Assembly: GCA_964619955.1 (NCBI GenBank)
Contig: CAZUJF010000003.1
Coordinates: forward strand, 215,523-279,522
DNA length: 64,000 nucleotides
Direction: 5' to 3'
Source of the DNA: JACQFK01 sp964619955
GTDB lineage: Bacteria; Planctomycetota; MHYJ01; JACPRB01
Shown here: piece after piece, positions 23,331 to 31,352 of the stretch
Layout: every line of letters begins with the position of its first letter
How positions within the stretch are numbered: the stretch's first letter is position 1
Notes under the pieces: model-generated
The model's input: only the letters and a program-made list of their open reading frames with translations
Told to the model about the DNA's origin: nothing
Database searches by the model: none
Translations under genes and position numbers: made by a program

Positions 23331-24458
23331 GTGAGACCAGGTCACAGACACGGCGGCCAGCAATCCCATAATCGCCCGAACCGGCACGGCCAGGGACAGG
23401 GTCAAGGCCAGGGCCAAGGCCAGGGACAGGGCGGTCAGCAGGGCCAGCAGGGGAACCGCCACGTCCAGGGACAGCCGCAGGGCCAGCGTCACCGGCAGGG
23501 GCCGCATCGGGGACCCCCGCAGAACCGGCCGCGTCCGCATTTCTTCCGCCCTCCCGGAGCCGGCGGGGGCGGTCCGCCGCAGCCCAAACCCAAGGCGATC
23601 TTCGACTCGCTCACCGCGGTCCAGCCGACGGCGCGCCTGAAGCTGGAGACCACCCCGGATGAACTGTCCATGCGCGTGGTGGACCTCGTCACGCCCATCG
23701 GCAAGGGCAGCCGCGGGCTCATCGTGGCGCCGCCCCGCAGCGGCAAGACCATCCTGCTGCAGAAGATGACCCGCTCGGTGCTCACCAACAACCCCGAGGT
23801 GAACATCTTCGTCCTGCTCGTGGACGAGCGACCCGAGGAGGCCACGGACTTCCGCATCGCGTTCAAGGGGACGCCCGTGGAGGTCTTCGCCTCGACCAAC
23901 GACATGACCCCGCAGGAGCATGTCCGCCTCACCGAGCAGACGCTGGAAAAAGCCAAGCGCCTGGTCGAGGAGAAGAAGGACGTGCTGCTGGTCTTCGACT
24001 CGCTGACGCGCATGACGCGCGCCTACAACCACATGACGCCCCAGCGGGGGCGGACGATGACCGGCGGGCTCGACGCCGCCGCGTTCCAGGGTCCCCGAGC
24101 CTTCTTCGGCGCGGCGCGCGCCTGCCAGGAGGGCGGCACGCTGACGATCCTCGGGACGGTGCTGGTCCAGACCGGATCGCGCATGGACGACATCATCTTC
24201 GAGGAGTTCAAGGGCACCGGCAATCTGGAGCTGCACCTCGAGCGCGAGCTGGCCGACCGGCGCATCTTCCCGGCCATCGACATGCTGCGCTCGGGCACGC
24301 GCCGCGAGGAGCTGCTGCTCAGCGAGGCCGAGCTCAAGGGCTCGCACCGCCTGCGCCGGGAGTTCGCGAATCGCAAGCCCGTGGAGGCGATGGAAGCGCT
24401 CCTCGAGGCCCTCAAAGGCAGCCCCACCAACGCGGCGTTCCTCAAATCCCTCGGATAA
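23331..24458 (+). CDS. rho: Transcription termination factor Rho lacking the cold-shock RNA-binding domain
   Basis: 375 residues against about 420 for typical Rho. The RecA-type motor is complete: IFDSLTAVQPTARLKLE, Walker A VAPPRSGKTILL, VLLVDERPEEATDF, VLLVFDSLTRMTRAYN, the R-loop region and TGNLELHLERELADRRIFPAID. Where the Rho_N helices and the OB-fold cold-shock domain should be, residues 1-88 hold a low-complexity Gly/Gln/His/Arg/Pro segment with seven GQ dipeptides. The primary RNA-binding site is therefore missing or replaced by a disordered basic tail. The start is GTG 23331; the promoter at 23275-23303 makes an upstream start unlikely. Confidence 0.92.
   Translation: MRPGHRHGGQQSHNRPNRHGQGQGQGQGQGQGQGGQQGQQGNRHVQGQPQGQRHRQGPHRGPPQNRPRPHFFRPPGAGGGGPPQPKPKAIFDSLTAVQPTARLKLETTPDELSMRVVDLVTPIGKGSRGLIVAPPRSGKTILLQKMTRSVLTNNPEVNIFVLLVDERPEEATDFRIAFKGTPVEVFASTNDMTPQEHVRLTEQTLEKAKRLVEEKKDVLLVFDSLTRMTRAYNHMTPQRGRTMTGGLDAAAFQGPRAFFGAARACQEGGTLTILGTVLVQTGSRMDDIIFEEFKGTGNLELHLERELADRRIFPAIDMLRSGTRREELLLSEAELKGSHRLRREFANRKPVEAMEALLEALKGSPTNAAFLKSLG
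23388..23429 (+). repeat. Seven-copy hexanucleotide repeat inside rho
   Basis: Seven consecutive 6-bp units of the form GGNCAR or close variants (GGCCAG, GGACAG, GGTCAA, GGCCAA) encode (Gly-Gln)7. Third-position variation shows the peptide, not only the DNA, has been conserved. Confidence 0.85.
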
Positions 24459-24475
24459 GGGGTATAGTCCCTTCT

Positions 24476-25132
24476 GTGGGGTTCAAGCCGCGGGAGATCC
24501 TGGGACGCCGGTATCAGCTCTTCACCCCGCGCGCCTATGATCCGTCCCGGCCCTGGCCGCTGGTCGTGTTTCTCCACGGCGTCGGCGAGAACGGGGTCGA
24601 CGGCGAAAAGCAGCTGGCCGCCGGCCTGCCGCCCGCGCTGCGGGAACTGCCGGACTTTCCCGCGTTCGTGCTGGCCCCGCAATGCAAGGGCCCCTGGAAG
24701 TGGGTGGGGGAGGACGAGGCCGTGCTGCTCGCGGCGCTCGACGCGACGCTGCGGGAGGCGAACATCGACCAGGGTCGGATCTATCTGACCGGCCTGTCCC
24801 AAGGGGGCTGTTCGACGTTCGACCTGGGCGCGAAACATCCGGAGCGCTGGGCCGCGCTGGGGGTGGTCTGCGGGGCGGGCTACGCGGAGGATGCGCCCCG
24901 GATCCAGGCCCCGGTCTGGATCTTCCACGGGGAGAAGGATCCCGCGGTGCCGCCCTCGGGCCCCAACGGCTGGGACGCCCGCAACCGGGGCGGCCGCGAC
25001 ATGGCGGCGCTCATCCCGGGGGCGAAATACACGGAGTTCGCGGGGGCGGATCACTTCATCTGGGACCGCGTCTACGCCGACCCCGAATTCTGGTCCTGGC
25101 TGTTTTCGCAGGCGAGAGGCGACAGGCGGTAG
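24476..25132 (+). CDS. Alpha/beta hydrolase (carboxylesterase / PHB-depolymerase-like)
   Basis: 218 residues. LVVFLHGVGENG gives the oxyanion region, GLSQGG the nucleophile elbow (Ser), FHGEKDPAVP the acidic residue and GADHFIWD the His of a complete catalytic triad. No signal peptide is evident, so it is probably cytoplasmic. The start is GTG 24476; TATAGT (24463-24468) sits 7 nt upstream and no Shine-Dalgarno is present, suggesting a leaderless transcript separate from rho. The final residues (ARGDRR) are encoded by a GC-rich repetitive stretch that continues into the intergenic palindrome region. Confidence 0.82.
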   Translation: MGFKPREILGRRYQLFTPRAYDPSRPWPLVVFLHGVGENGVDGEKQLAAGLPPALRELPDFPAFVLAPQCKGPWKWVGEDEAVLLAALDATLREANIDQGRIYLTGLSQGGCSTFDLGAKHPERWAALGVVCGAGYAEDAPRIQAPVWIFHGEKDPAVPPSGPNGWDARNRGGRDMAALIPGAKYTEFAGADHFIWDRVYADPEFWSWLFSQARGDRR

Positions 25133-25172
25133 GCGATGAGTTCGCCGAGCCAGCCTGCTTCCGACACGCCCA

Positions 25173-25232
25173 ACACGATTCCAGACGGTCTGGTTTTGAG
25201 CATGCTCAAAACCAGACCGTCTGGAATCGTGT
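25173..25232. repeat. Perfect 60-bp palindrome
   Basis: Bases 25173-25202 are the exact reverse complement of 25203-25232, with no loop (centre GAGCATGCTC). Inside each arm CCAGACGGTCTGG is itself nearly palindromic. The symmetry resumes outside: CCGACACG occurs at 25161-25168 and its complement CGTGTCGG at 25228-25235, implying a 9-bp insertion in the left arm. It lies between the esterase and the ECF sigma gene and could act as a terminator, a protein site or a mobile palindromic element. Confidence 0.9.
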
Positions 25233-25253
25233 CGGCTCCTGCCGCCCGCCTCG

Positions 25254-25274
25254 CGCCTTTCGCCTTTCGCCTTT
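25254..25274 (+). repeat. Short tandem repeat, three copies of CGCCTTT
   Basis: Three perfect 7-bp units followed by a partial one, inside the 204-nt intergenic region that also holds the 60-bp palindrome. Likely slippage-derived; no function visible. Confidence 0.75.
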
Positions 25275-25336
25275 CTTTCGCACTTTGGCGTGACGCGCGC
25301 GTCCAATCCGCGTCTGTGCTTGTGAACGGAGACGAC

Positions 25337-25900
25337 ATGGAAGCCGATGTGGCCCTGATCAGCCGGGCCCGGGACGGAGACCGGGCCGCCTTCGAGGAGC
25401 TGGTGCGCCGCTCCACCCGGGCGGTCTACGTGCGCCTCTACCTCGAAACCGGCGACACCCACTGGGCCGAGGACCTGCTCCAGGAAACCTTCATGCGAGC
25501 CTACCGAGCCCTGCGCGACCTGGTGAACCCCGCCGGCTTCCGCACTTGGCTGGGCACGATCGCCCAGTCCGTCCTGGTCGACGCGTTCCGCCGCAAAGGC
25601 GCCCAGCGCCGCGCGGAACCGCCCCGCGCCCCCCAGGAGGTCCTCGACGGCGTCGCCGCCCCCGCAGATGCCACGGAGGACGATTCGGAGTCGCGGGACA
25701 AGGTCCGCGCCATACTCAATTCATTGCCCGACGAATACCGCCTGCCCCTCACGCTGCGCTACATCGACGGCGCCGATTACGAAACGATACAGACCCAGTT
25801 GGGACTCAGTCCCGGCGCGCTCCGCGGGCTCCTCCATCGGGGGCTCCAGCAGCTGCGCCGGGTCGTGAAGTCCGCGGAGGTGTTTCATGAGTCATGTTGA
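25337..25900 (+). CDS. ECF-family RNA polymerase sigma factor
   Basis: 187 residues. Region 2: DRAAFEELVRRSTRAVYVRL, WAEDLLQETFMRAYRAL and FRTWLGTIAQSVLVDAFRRK. Region 4: LPDEYRLPLTLRYIDGADYE and LGLSPGALRGLLHRGLQQLRR. These are standard for sigma-70 ECF proteins. ATG 25337 was chosen because GGAG lies 6 nt upstream; GTG 25322 is an alternative. It overlaps the anti-sigma gene by 14 nt, which is typical of a sigma/anti-sigma pair. The target promoter is unknown. Confidence 0.9.
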   Translation: MEADVALISRARDGDRAAFEELVRRSTRAVYVRLYLETGDTHWAEDLLQETFMRAYRALRDLVNPAGFRTWLGTIAQSVLVDAFRRKGAQRRAEPPRAPQEVLDGVAAPADATEDDSESRDKVRAILNSLPDEYRLPLTLRYIDGADYETIQTQLGLSPGALRGLLHRGLQQLRRVVKSAEVFHESC

Positions 25901-28742
25901 TCACGAATGGTCCAAGGAACAACTGGCCGCCCACCTCGCCGGGGGACTGCCCGCCGAGGAGCGCGCCCGACTGGAGGCCCACGTGTCCGCCTGCGCCGAA
26001 TGCATCGCCGAGCTCGACGGGCTGCGCCGCTTCGAGCGGAAGATGGACGAACTCTTCGTCCCCGTGCGCCCGCAGCCGGGCCTCGAGGAGCGCGTGATCC
26101 GCGCCGTGCGCCGGCAGCCGGAGCGGGCCGTGCTCACGCCGTTCCGCCGCCTCGCCGCCTCGATCGCCGCGGTCTTCATGCTCGGCGCCGTCGGCTTCGC
26201 CGTCATGCAGGCGGAGAGCGGGGGCTTCGAGGTGGAGAGCGCGGAGATCCCGGTGGAGACGGCTTTGGGGATGATCCAGACCAAGCGGGCTTCGAATGCG
26301 CGTGCCCCCGTGGTTACCGCGGCTCCCTCCGGCCGACACGTCTCGCTCGACGCCCTGGCGGCCGCCCCGGAGCGCCAGCTGCGGCGTATGGACGACCAGG
26401 TCGCGTTGCATGGGAAGCTGGCCGAGGAATCCGACCACTCGGAGAACCGCAAGGGCAAGGAGTCGGAGCAGTTAAAGCGGATGGAAAGTGGAGCGGTCGC
26501 GGCCAAGCCCGCGTCGCCCTCCTTCATGTTCGGGAACCCCAGCAAAGCCGACAAGGACGTCACGGTCTTCCGCTTCAAGCAGGATGGCCCCGCCGACGGG
26601 AAGGCCCCGGCGGCGGGCGCGTACTTCAAGCCGAACGAGTCCCTCAACAAACTCGCCAAGGTCGAGCTGGGGGATCCCGCCGCCGGTGAGGAAAAGGCGG
26701 CCGGCAAGCGACAGCTGGTCTCGCGGAGCGGGGGCATGATGGCCCAGAACGCCCAGCAGGCCGGCGGGTCCGGAGGCGTCGGCCAGGCCGAGGAGCCGCC
26801 CGCCGTCCAGCGCAAGATCATCCGCTCCGGCGACGTCGAGTTCGAGATCGAGTCCTTCGACGGCGCGGTCGCCCGCGTCACCCAGATCGCCGCCGAGGAG
26901 CAGGGCTACGTCGGCACCGTCAACAGCGAGAAGCTGCCGAACGGCAAGGTGAAGGGGACCATCGTGGTCCGCGTCCCGCCCGACCGCCTCGACACCCTGC
27001 TGCTCAAGCTGCGCGCCCTGGGCGAGCTGAAAAGCCAGCGCATCGGCAGCCAGGACGTCACGAAGCAGTACTACGACCTCGAGAGCCGCCTGCGCGCCGC
27101 CCGCACGATGGAGGAACGCCTCCTCAAGATCATCAAGGAGGGCAAGGGCGAGATCAAGGACCTGCTCCTCGCCGAGAAGGAGCTCGGCGAATGGCGCACC
27201 CGCATCGAGGGCTTTGAGGGCGAACTGCGCTACTACAGCGCCCTCATCTCGCTCTCGACGCTCAACATCACGCTCTACGAGAAGGAGATCAAGGCTCCCA
27301 CGGGCATCGTGGAGACCGAGCGCGTCACCGCCGGCCTCGAGGTCGAGGACGTGGAGAAGGCCCACAAGGACGTGCTCGCCGCCGTCGCCGACGCCAAGGG
27401 ACGCGTGACGAAGAGCGAGCTCAAGCAGCTCGCCGCCGGCCAGTTCAACGCCGTCGTCCACTTCGAGGTGGCCCCCGACGCCGCCGGCCCCCTGCGCGAC
27501 CGCCTCAAGCAGCTCGGCACGATGGCGCGCCTGGAAGTCGACCGCCTCCAGGAAGTCGAGGGCGGGGTCGGCAAGGCCGCGGGCGTCAACGTCCGCCGCA
27601 AGGACAGCGTCTTCCTCCTCTCCATCTACAACCTCACGAACGTCCAGCCCCGCGAGGTCGTCCAGCTGGGCCTGGCCTGCACCGACATCGAGGCCTCGCA
27701 CAAGACGATCCTCGCCCGCATCGAGAAGGCGGGCGGGCGCGTGCTGAGTTCCACCCTCAACCGGCAGAAGAACGAGCAGAGCTCCGGCCTGCTGCAGTTC
27801 GAGATCAAGAGCGCCGAGGCCGACGCGGTCCTCACGGACCTGAAACTGGCGGGCGAGGTCGTCCGTTTCGACATGCTGGAGAATTCCGACTCCCAGAACG
27901 TGACCCGTTCCAAGCGCGGCTACCACGTCCAGCTCTTCGCGATGGGGCTCGTCACGGCCCGCGAGACGACGACGCTGCGCCTGGCCGCCCGCGACGTCGC
28001 CGCGGCCCACAAGGCGCTCGAGGAGGTGGCCCGCAAGACGCAGGCGCGCATCCTCCAGTCCTTCCTCAACGAGCAGGATCGCCAGAACATCAGCGCGACG
28101 CTCGACTTCGAGGTCCGCCGCGAACACGAGGCTGCGATCGCCGAGGCCTTCCGGGCCGCGGGCGAAGTCCTGAATCGTTCCTCGCGCCGCGCCGAGGACC
28201 AGGACCGCGTGGTCGACTCCAAGGTGCATTACTCGCTGTCCCTGAGCAGCCTGGCCGCGCTGCCCGTCCGGGAAACCTACACGATGGGCGTGGAGGTCCG
28301 GGGCGTGGACGAGGCCGTGCAGTCCCTCGAGGCGCTGGTGGCCGAAGCGGGGGGCCGCGTGATCGATGCGCGCCACACCCGGGGCGCCGGCGGCCAGCAC
28401 ACGAGCACTATGTCGCTCTCGATCCCCCTGGCGAAAGCCAAGGCGGCCTCCGAGAAGGCGAAGGGGCTGGGCCTGGTCCGCGTCTTCGACGTGTCCAAGA
28501 ACCCCGCGGCCCCCGAGGGCGAGCTGGCCCTGGCGCGGCTCGAGGTGACGCTGTCCAACCAGCAGCAGCTCGTGACGCCCGGATCGGGCCCCTGGGCCCG
28601 GATCCAGCAGGGGCTCTCGTTCAGCCTGACGGCGTTGTCCTGGTCCCTGAGCCTGGTGGTGATCGGCCTCTGCTTCATCCTGCCGCTCGGTCTGGTGGGC
28701 TGGGCGGGCCTGCGGATCGCGAAGCGGGTGCGGAAAGCCTAG
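25887..28742 (+). CDS. Giant transmembrane anti-sigma factor with DUF4349 and repeated periplasmic domains
   Basis: 951 residues. The cytoplasmic N-terminus carries the zinc-binding anti-sigma motif H-x3-C-x2-C (His32, Cys36, Cys39). A membrane helix (~90-108) follows, then a long low-complexity stretch. About five copies of a ~100-residue DUF4349-like unit come next, beginning near RKIIRSGDVEFEIESFDGAV, TERVTAGLEVEDVEKAH, REVVQLGLACTDIEASH, RETTTLRLAARDVAAAH and RETYTMGVEVRGVDEAV. The first unit carries the DUF4349 coiled coil (YYDLESRLRAARTMEERLLKI). A C-terminal helix (LSLVVIGLCFILPLGLVGWAGL) would anchor both ends. It presumably sequesters the upstream sigma factor and senses an envelope cue. 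Ordinary ZAS anti-sigma factors are usually 80-300 residues. Confidence 0.87.
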   Translation: MSHVDHEWSKEQLAAHLAGGLPAEERARLEAHVSACAECIAELDGLRRFERKMDELFVPVRPQPGLEERVIRAVRRQPERAVLTPFRRLAASIAAVFMLGAVGFAVMQAESGGFEVESAEIPVETALGMIQTKRASNARAPVVTAAPSGRHVSLDALAAAPERQLRRMDDQVALHGKLAEESDHSENRKGKESEQLKRMESGAVAAKPASPSFMFGNPSKADKDVTVFRFKQDGPADGKAPAAGAYFKPNESLNKLAKVELGDPAAGEEKAAGKRQLVSRSGGMMAQNAQQAGGSGGVGQAEEPPAVQRKIIRSGDVEFEIESFDGAVARVTQIAAEEQGYVGTVNSEKLPNGKVKGTIVVRVPPDRLDTLLLKLRALGELKSQRIGSQDVTKQYYDLESRLRAARTMEERLLKIIKEGKGEIKDLLLAEKELGEWRTRIEGFEGELRYYSALISLSTLNITLYEKEIKAPTGIVETERVTAGLEVEDVEKAHKDVLAAVADAKGRVTKSELKQLAAGQFNAVVHFEVAPDAAGPLRDRLKQLGTMARLEVDRLQEVEGGVGKAAGVNVRRKDSVFLLSIYNLTNVQPREVVQLGLACTDIEASHKTILARIEKAGGRVLSSTLNRQKNEQSSGLLQFEIKSAEADAVLTDLKLAGEVVRFDMLENSDSQNVTRSKRGYHVQLFAMGLVTARETTTLRLAARDVAAAHKALEEVARKTQARILQSFLNEQDRQNISATLDFEVRREHEAAIAEAFRAAGEVLNRSSRRAEDQDRVVDSKVHYSLSLSSLAALPVRETYTMGVEVRGVDEAVQSLEALVAEAGGRVIDARHTRGAGGQHTSTMSLSIPLAKAKAASEKAKGLGLVRVFDVSKNPAAPEGELALARLEVTLSNQQQLVTPGSGPWARIQQGLSFSLTALSWSLSLVVIGLCFILPLGLVGWAGLRIAKRVRKA

Positions 28743-28750
28743 AGCTTTGC

Positions 28751-28779
28751 TTGGACAGAGGACGGGATCCTGCTAATCT
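28751..28779 (+). promoter_or_regulatory. Sigma-70-type promoter for the MFS gene
   Basis: -35 TTGGAC (28751-28756), 17-nt spacer ending in TGC, -10 TAATCT (28774-28779). About 55 nt of untranslated leader precede ATG 28841. Confidence 0.6.
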
Positions 28780-28840
28780 GAGGCCCGTCCTCCGAGGGTG
28801 GGTGCGTCCTTCCCCGGGGGTGACTCTGGGGAGGGATGAG

Positions 28841-30133
28841 ATGACGAGTGCTGCCCCGTTGACCCCGAAGCTGAACACGCAGCTCTCGGTGATGATGCTC
28901 CTGCAGTACGCCATCTGGGGCGCCTGGCTGCCGATCTTCTTCCCCTTCCTGACCATCCACCGCGGCTTCACGGGCGCGCAGGCCGGGACCCTCTTCGCGG
29001 TGGGGGCGATCGGCGCGGTCGTGGCGCCGTTCATCGCCGGCCAGATCGCCGACCGCTACTTCAACACGGAGAAATACCTCGGCGTCAGCCACATCCTGGG
29101 CGGCCTCCTCGTGTGGCAGCTGGGCTCCGTCGAAAGCTACAACGGCCTGATGATCTTCGGCATCCTCTACGCGCTGCTCTACGTGCCGACGCTGGGGCTG
29201 TCCAACGCGATCGCCTTCCATCATCTGCCGGACCGGGACCGCGACTTCGGCAAGGTCCGGCTCTGGGGGACCATCGGCTGGATCGCGGTGGGCATCGGCA
29301 TCGGGCACTGGCTGCGGATCATGCACACCCCGACGGGCGTTCCGCCGGCGGAAGTGCTGAAGGCGCAGGCGCAGGGCATGGCGGTCGCGTTCAAGGTGAG
29401 CGCCGTGCTGGGCTGGGTCCTGGGCGCCTGGTGCTTCACCCTGCCGGCCACCCCGCCCAAGAAGAGCGAGACCAAGTTCGCGCCCGGGGCGGCGATCGGA
29501 CAGATCCTGAAGATGCCGCTGCTGGCGCTCTTCATCATCGCCTTCCCGGTCAGCGTCGTGCACCAGTTCTACTTCGTGCGCACGGCGGGCTTCCTGGGGA
29601 CGCTGCAGTCCGACGCCTCGGCGGCCATCGACAAGTTCTTCGCCTCCGTGTTCGGGGTCGGCGGCGGCGGACTGATGACGATCGGGCAGATCGCGGAAAT
29701 CGCCGTGCTCGCGTTCATGCCCCTGCTGGCCAAGAAGGCGTCCCGCAAGATGCTGCTGGGCATCGGCATCCTGGCCTACATCGTCCGCTTCGGGGTCTTC
29801 GCGTACCTGCCCTACACGGCGGCCGTCGTGCCGGCGCTCGCGCTGCACGGCCTCTGCTTCGGATGCTTCTTCTTCGTCGCGTTCATGATCGTGGACGAGG
29901 AGACGACGCCGGACGTGCGGGCCAGCGCTCAGAACCTCTTCAACTTCGTCATCATGGCGCTCGGGGTCATCTTCGGGAACTTCTTCGCAGGTCAGGTGGA
30001 CGTCTGGGCGACGAAGGACAAGGTGACGAACTTCCAGACGCTCTTCAGCATCCCGATGTGGATCTGCGTGGCCTGCCTCGTGGCGCTGCTGGCGCTGTAT
30101 CCTTCGAAGAAACCCGCGGCGCCGGCCGTCTAG
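28841..30133 (+). CDS. MFS transporter, nucleoside:H+ symporter (NupG/XapB-like)
   Basis: 430 residues with about twelve hydrophobic segments. SVMMLLQYAIWGAWLPIFF at the N-terminus and GLSNAIAFHHLPDRDRDFGKVRLWGTIGWIAVG are characteristic of the NHS family of nucleoside permeases, which are numerous in Planctomycetota. The substrate may be a nucleoside or another small polar compound. GGGGAGGG precedes ATG 28841. The gene precedes the pterin dehydratase by 9 nt. Confidence 0.85.
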   Translation: MTSAAPLTPKLNTQLSVMMLLQYAIWGAWLPIFFPFLTIHRGFTGAQAGTLFAVGAIGAVVAPFIAGQIADRYFNTEKYLGVSHILGGLLVWQLGSVESYNGLMIFGILYALLYVPTLGLSNAIAFHHLPDRDRDFGKVRLWGTIGWIAVGIGIGHWLRIMHTPTGVPPAEVLKAQAQGMAVAFKVSAVLGWVLGAWCFTLPATPPKKSETKFAPGAAIGQILKMPLLALFIIAFPVSVVHQFYFVRTAGFLGTLQSDASAAIDKFFASVFGVGGGGLMTIGQIAEIAVLAFMPLLAKKASRKMLLGIGILAYIVRFGVFAYLPYTAAVVPALALHGLCFGCFFFVAFMIVDEETTPDVRASAQNLFNFVIMALGVIFGNFFAGQVDVWATKDKVTNFQTLFSIPMWICVACLVALLALYPSKKPAAPAV

Positions 30134-30142
30134 GACTTCAAG

Positions 30143-30475
30143 ATGGGCAAACTCGCGTCCGGCAAGTGCGTCCCCTGCGAGAGCGGGGTCGCGCCCCTCT
30201 CCGAGGAGGCGGCGCGGGCTTTCGCGACCCAGGTCCCGGAGTGGATCCTGGACATGAGCAAGCCGCGCATCGAGCGCGAGTTCAAGTTCAAGGACTTCGC
30301 CCAGGCGATGCTCTTCGTCAACGGCGTCGCCAAGCTCGCGGAGTCCGAGGGGCATCACCCCGACATCCACGTCCACTGGAACCGGGTGAGGCTCGTGCTC
30401 TGGACGCACGACATCAAGGGGCTTTCCGAGAACGATTTCATCCTGGCCGCCAAGATCGACCTTCTCGACGCATGA
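30143..30475 (+). CDS. Pterin-4-alpha-carbinolamine dehydratase
   Basis: 110 residues, the usual size. Landmarks are LSEEAARAFATQVPEW, REFKFKDFAQAMLFVNGVAKLAE and the active-site motif EGHHPDIHVHWNRVRL, with the two catalytic His and a third His downstream. It dehydrates 4a-hydroxytetrahydrobiopterin and also occurs as a moonlighting protein. No aromatic amino acid hydroxylase is visible in the window. Its stop overlaps the next start (ATGA at 30472). Confidence 0.9.
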   Translation: MGKLASGKCVPCESGVAPLSEEAARAFATQVPEWILDMSKPRIEREFKFKDFAQAMLFVNGVAKLAESEGHHPDIHVHWNRVRLVLWTHDIKGLSENDFILAAKIDLLDA

Positions 30476-31272
30476 ACACGCCCGTTTCGTCCTACGAAGT
30501 GGAACTTCTCTACGGGGAGATCCCGCTCTTCACGCGCGAGGAGATCCTGGAGAAGCTGCGCGACCGCTGCGGGGCGGCGAGCCCCGTCGACAACTCCAAG
30601 GAGGGCGGCTTCAATTTCTTCTTCCCGAACACCCGCGTGCCCTTCAAGGGCCAGGAGATGCCGGTCCAGATCGCGCTCGAGGTGAAGTCGGGGGCGCTCG
30701 GCGCCGAGGAGCTCAAACCCTACCTGTCCCAGACTTGGGACTGGGCGGACAAGCAGAAGGCCGTCGCCCAGCACTCCTCCCGGATCATCCTCAAGGATCT
30801 GCTGGCCCAAGAACTCGCCTACAAGTCCCGTCTCGGGCTCTTCCACAACGTGCTGCTCGGGGTCATGGAACTGCTCATGCCCGTGGCGATCATCTGGAAG
30901 CCCTCGATGAAGCTCGTCGACCCGATCGCGCTGCGGATGGCCCTGCGCCCCGGCGACAAACGCGAACCCTCCAAGGGCGCGATCAACGTGCGGCGCACGC
31001 TGACCCGCGGGGATTTCAGCGGCGTGGTCATGGACACGATCGGCTTCTCGGCGCTCGGGCTGCCCGACTTCGAAGTCGCCCTCGGCGACCGCCTGCCGGT
31101 GCCCGTCGAGGGCATCCTCCGCGCCCTCGCGCGCTACCAGTTCGACCTGGGCGACGTGATTCCGGACGGCCGCAAGGTCCCGGGTCCCGCGCCCGAGGGC
31201 CACTGGGTCTGCCGGCGCGTGAGCTCCAGCGTCCCGCCGGATCGGAAAGTCATCCTGGTCGGCCCTCCCTAG
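30472..31272 (+). CDS. DUF4261 domain protein
   Basis: 266 residues. The C-terminal part shows the DUF4261 hallmark: VVMDTIGFSALGLPDFEVAL, followed by YQFDLGDVIPDGRKV. The central WDWADKQKAVAQHSSRIILKDL fits the same family. Function unknown; no signal peptide or membrane segment. Translationally coupled to the pterin dehydratase (4-nt overlap). Its stop codon lies inside the left arm of the 79-bp inverted repeat. Confidence 0.72.
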   Translation: MNTPVSSYEVELLYGEIPLFTREEILEKLRDRCGAASPVDNSKEGGFNFFFPNTRVPFKGQEMPVQIALEVKSGALGAEELKPYLSQTWDWADKQKAVAQHSSRIILKDLLAQELAYKSRLGLFHNVLLGVMELLMPVAIIWKPSMKLVDPIALRMALRPGDKREPSKGAINVRRTLTRGDFSGVVMDTIGFSALGLPDFEVALGDRLPVPVEGILRALARYQFDLGDVIPDGRKVPGPAPEGHWVCRRVSSSVPPDRKVILVGPP

Positions 31273-31347
31273 TGGTGAGTCAACTTACAATCCGTAGGTG
31301 CCCGCCGATGCGGGCAACCTACGGATTGAAGTTAGTCGAACCACTAG
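31269..31347. repeat. 79-bp imperfect inverted repeat between convergent genes
   Basis: The ends are CTAGTGGT and ACCACTAG. The arms share AACTT, then CAATCCGTAGGT, then GCCCGC around a 4-nt loop (CGAT), with only a few mismatches and indels. It lies between the stops of the DUF4261 and oxidoreductase genes, so it may act as a bidirectional terminator, but it lacks a T-tract. The length and the matching termini look like a MITE or REP-type element. Confidence 0.8.
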
Positions 31348-31352
31348 AGGGA

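Noticed and set aside
23388..23460. CRISPR-like or minisatellite array
   Set aside because: Units are 6 bp, in frame within rho, and encode Gly-Gln repeats with synonymous variation; there are no spacers.
20199..24347. A 1382-codon open frame on the minus strand antisense to phoR, the EAL gene and rho
   Set aside because: It is antisense to three well-supported genes, its translation is low-complexity (Arg, Pro, His, Gln) and it has no domain. In GC-rich DNA the antisense frame rarely meets stop codons.
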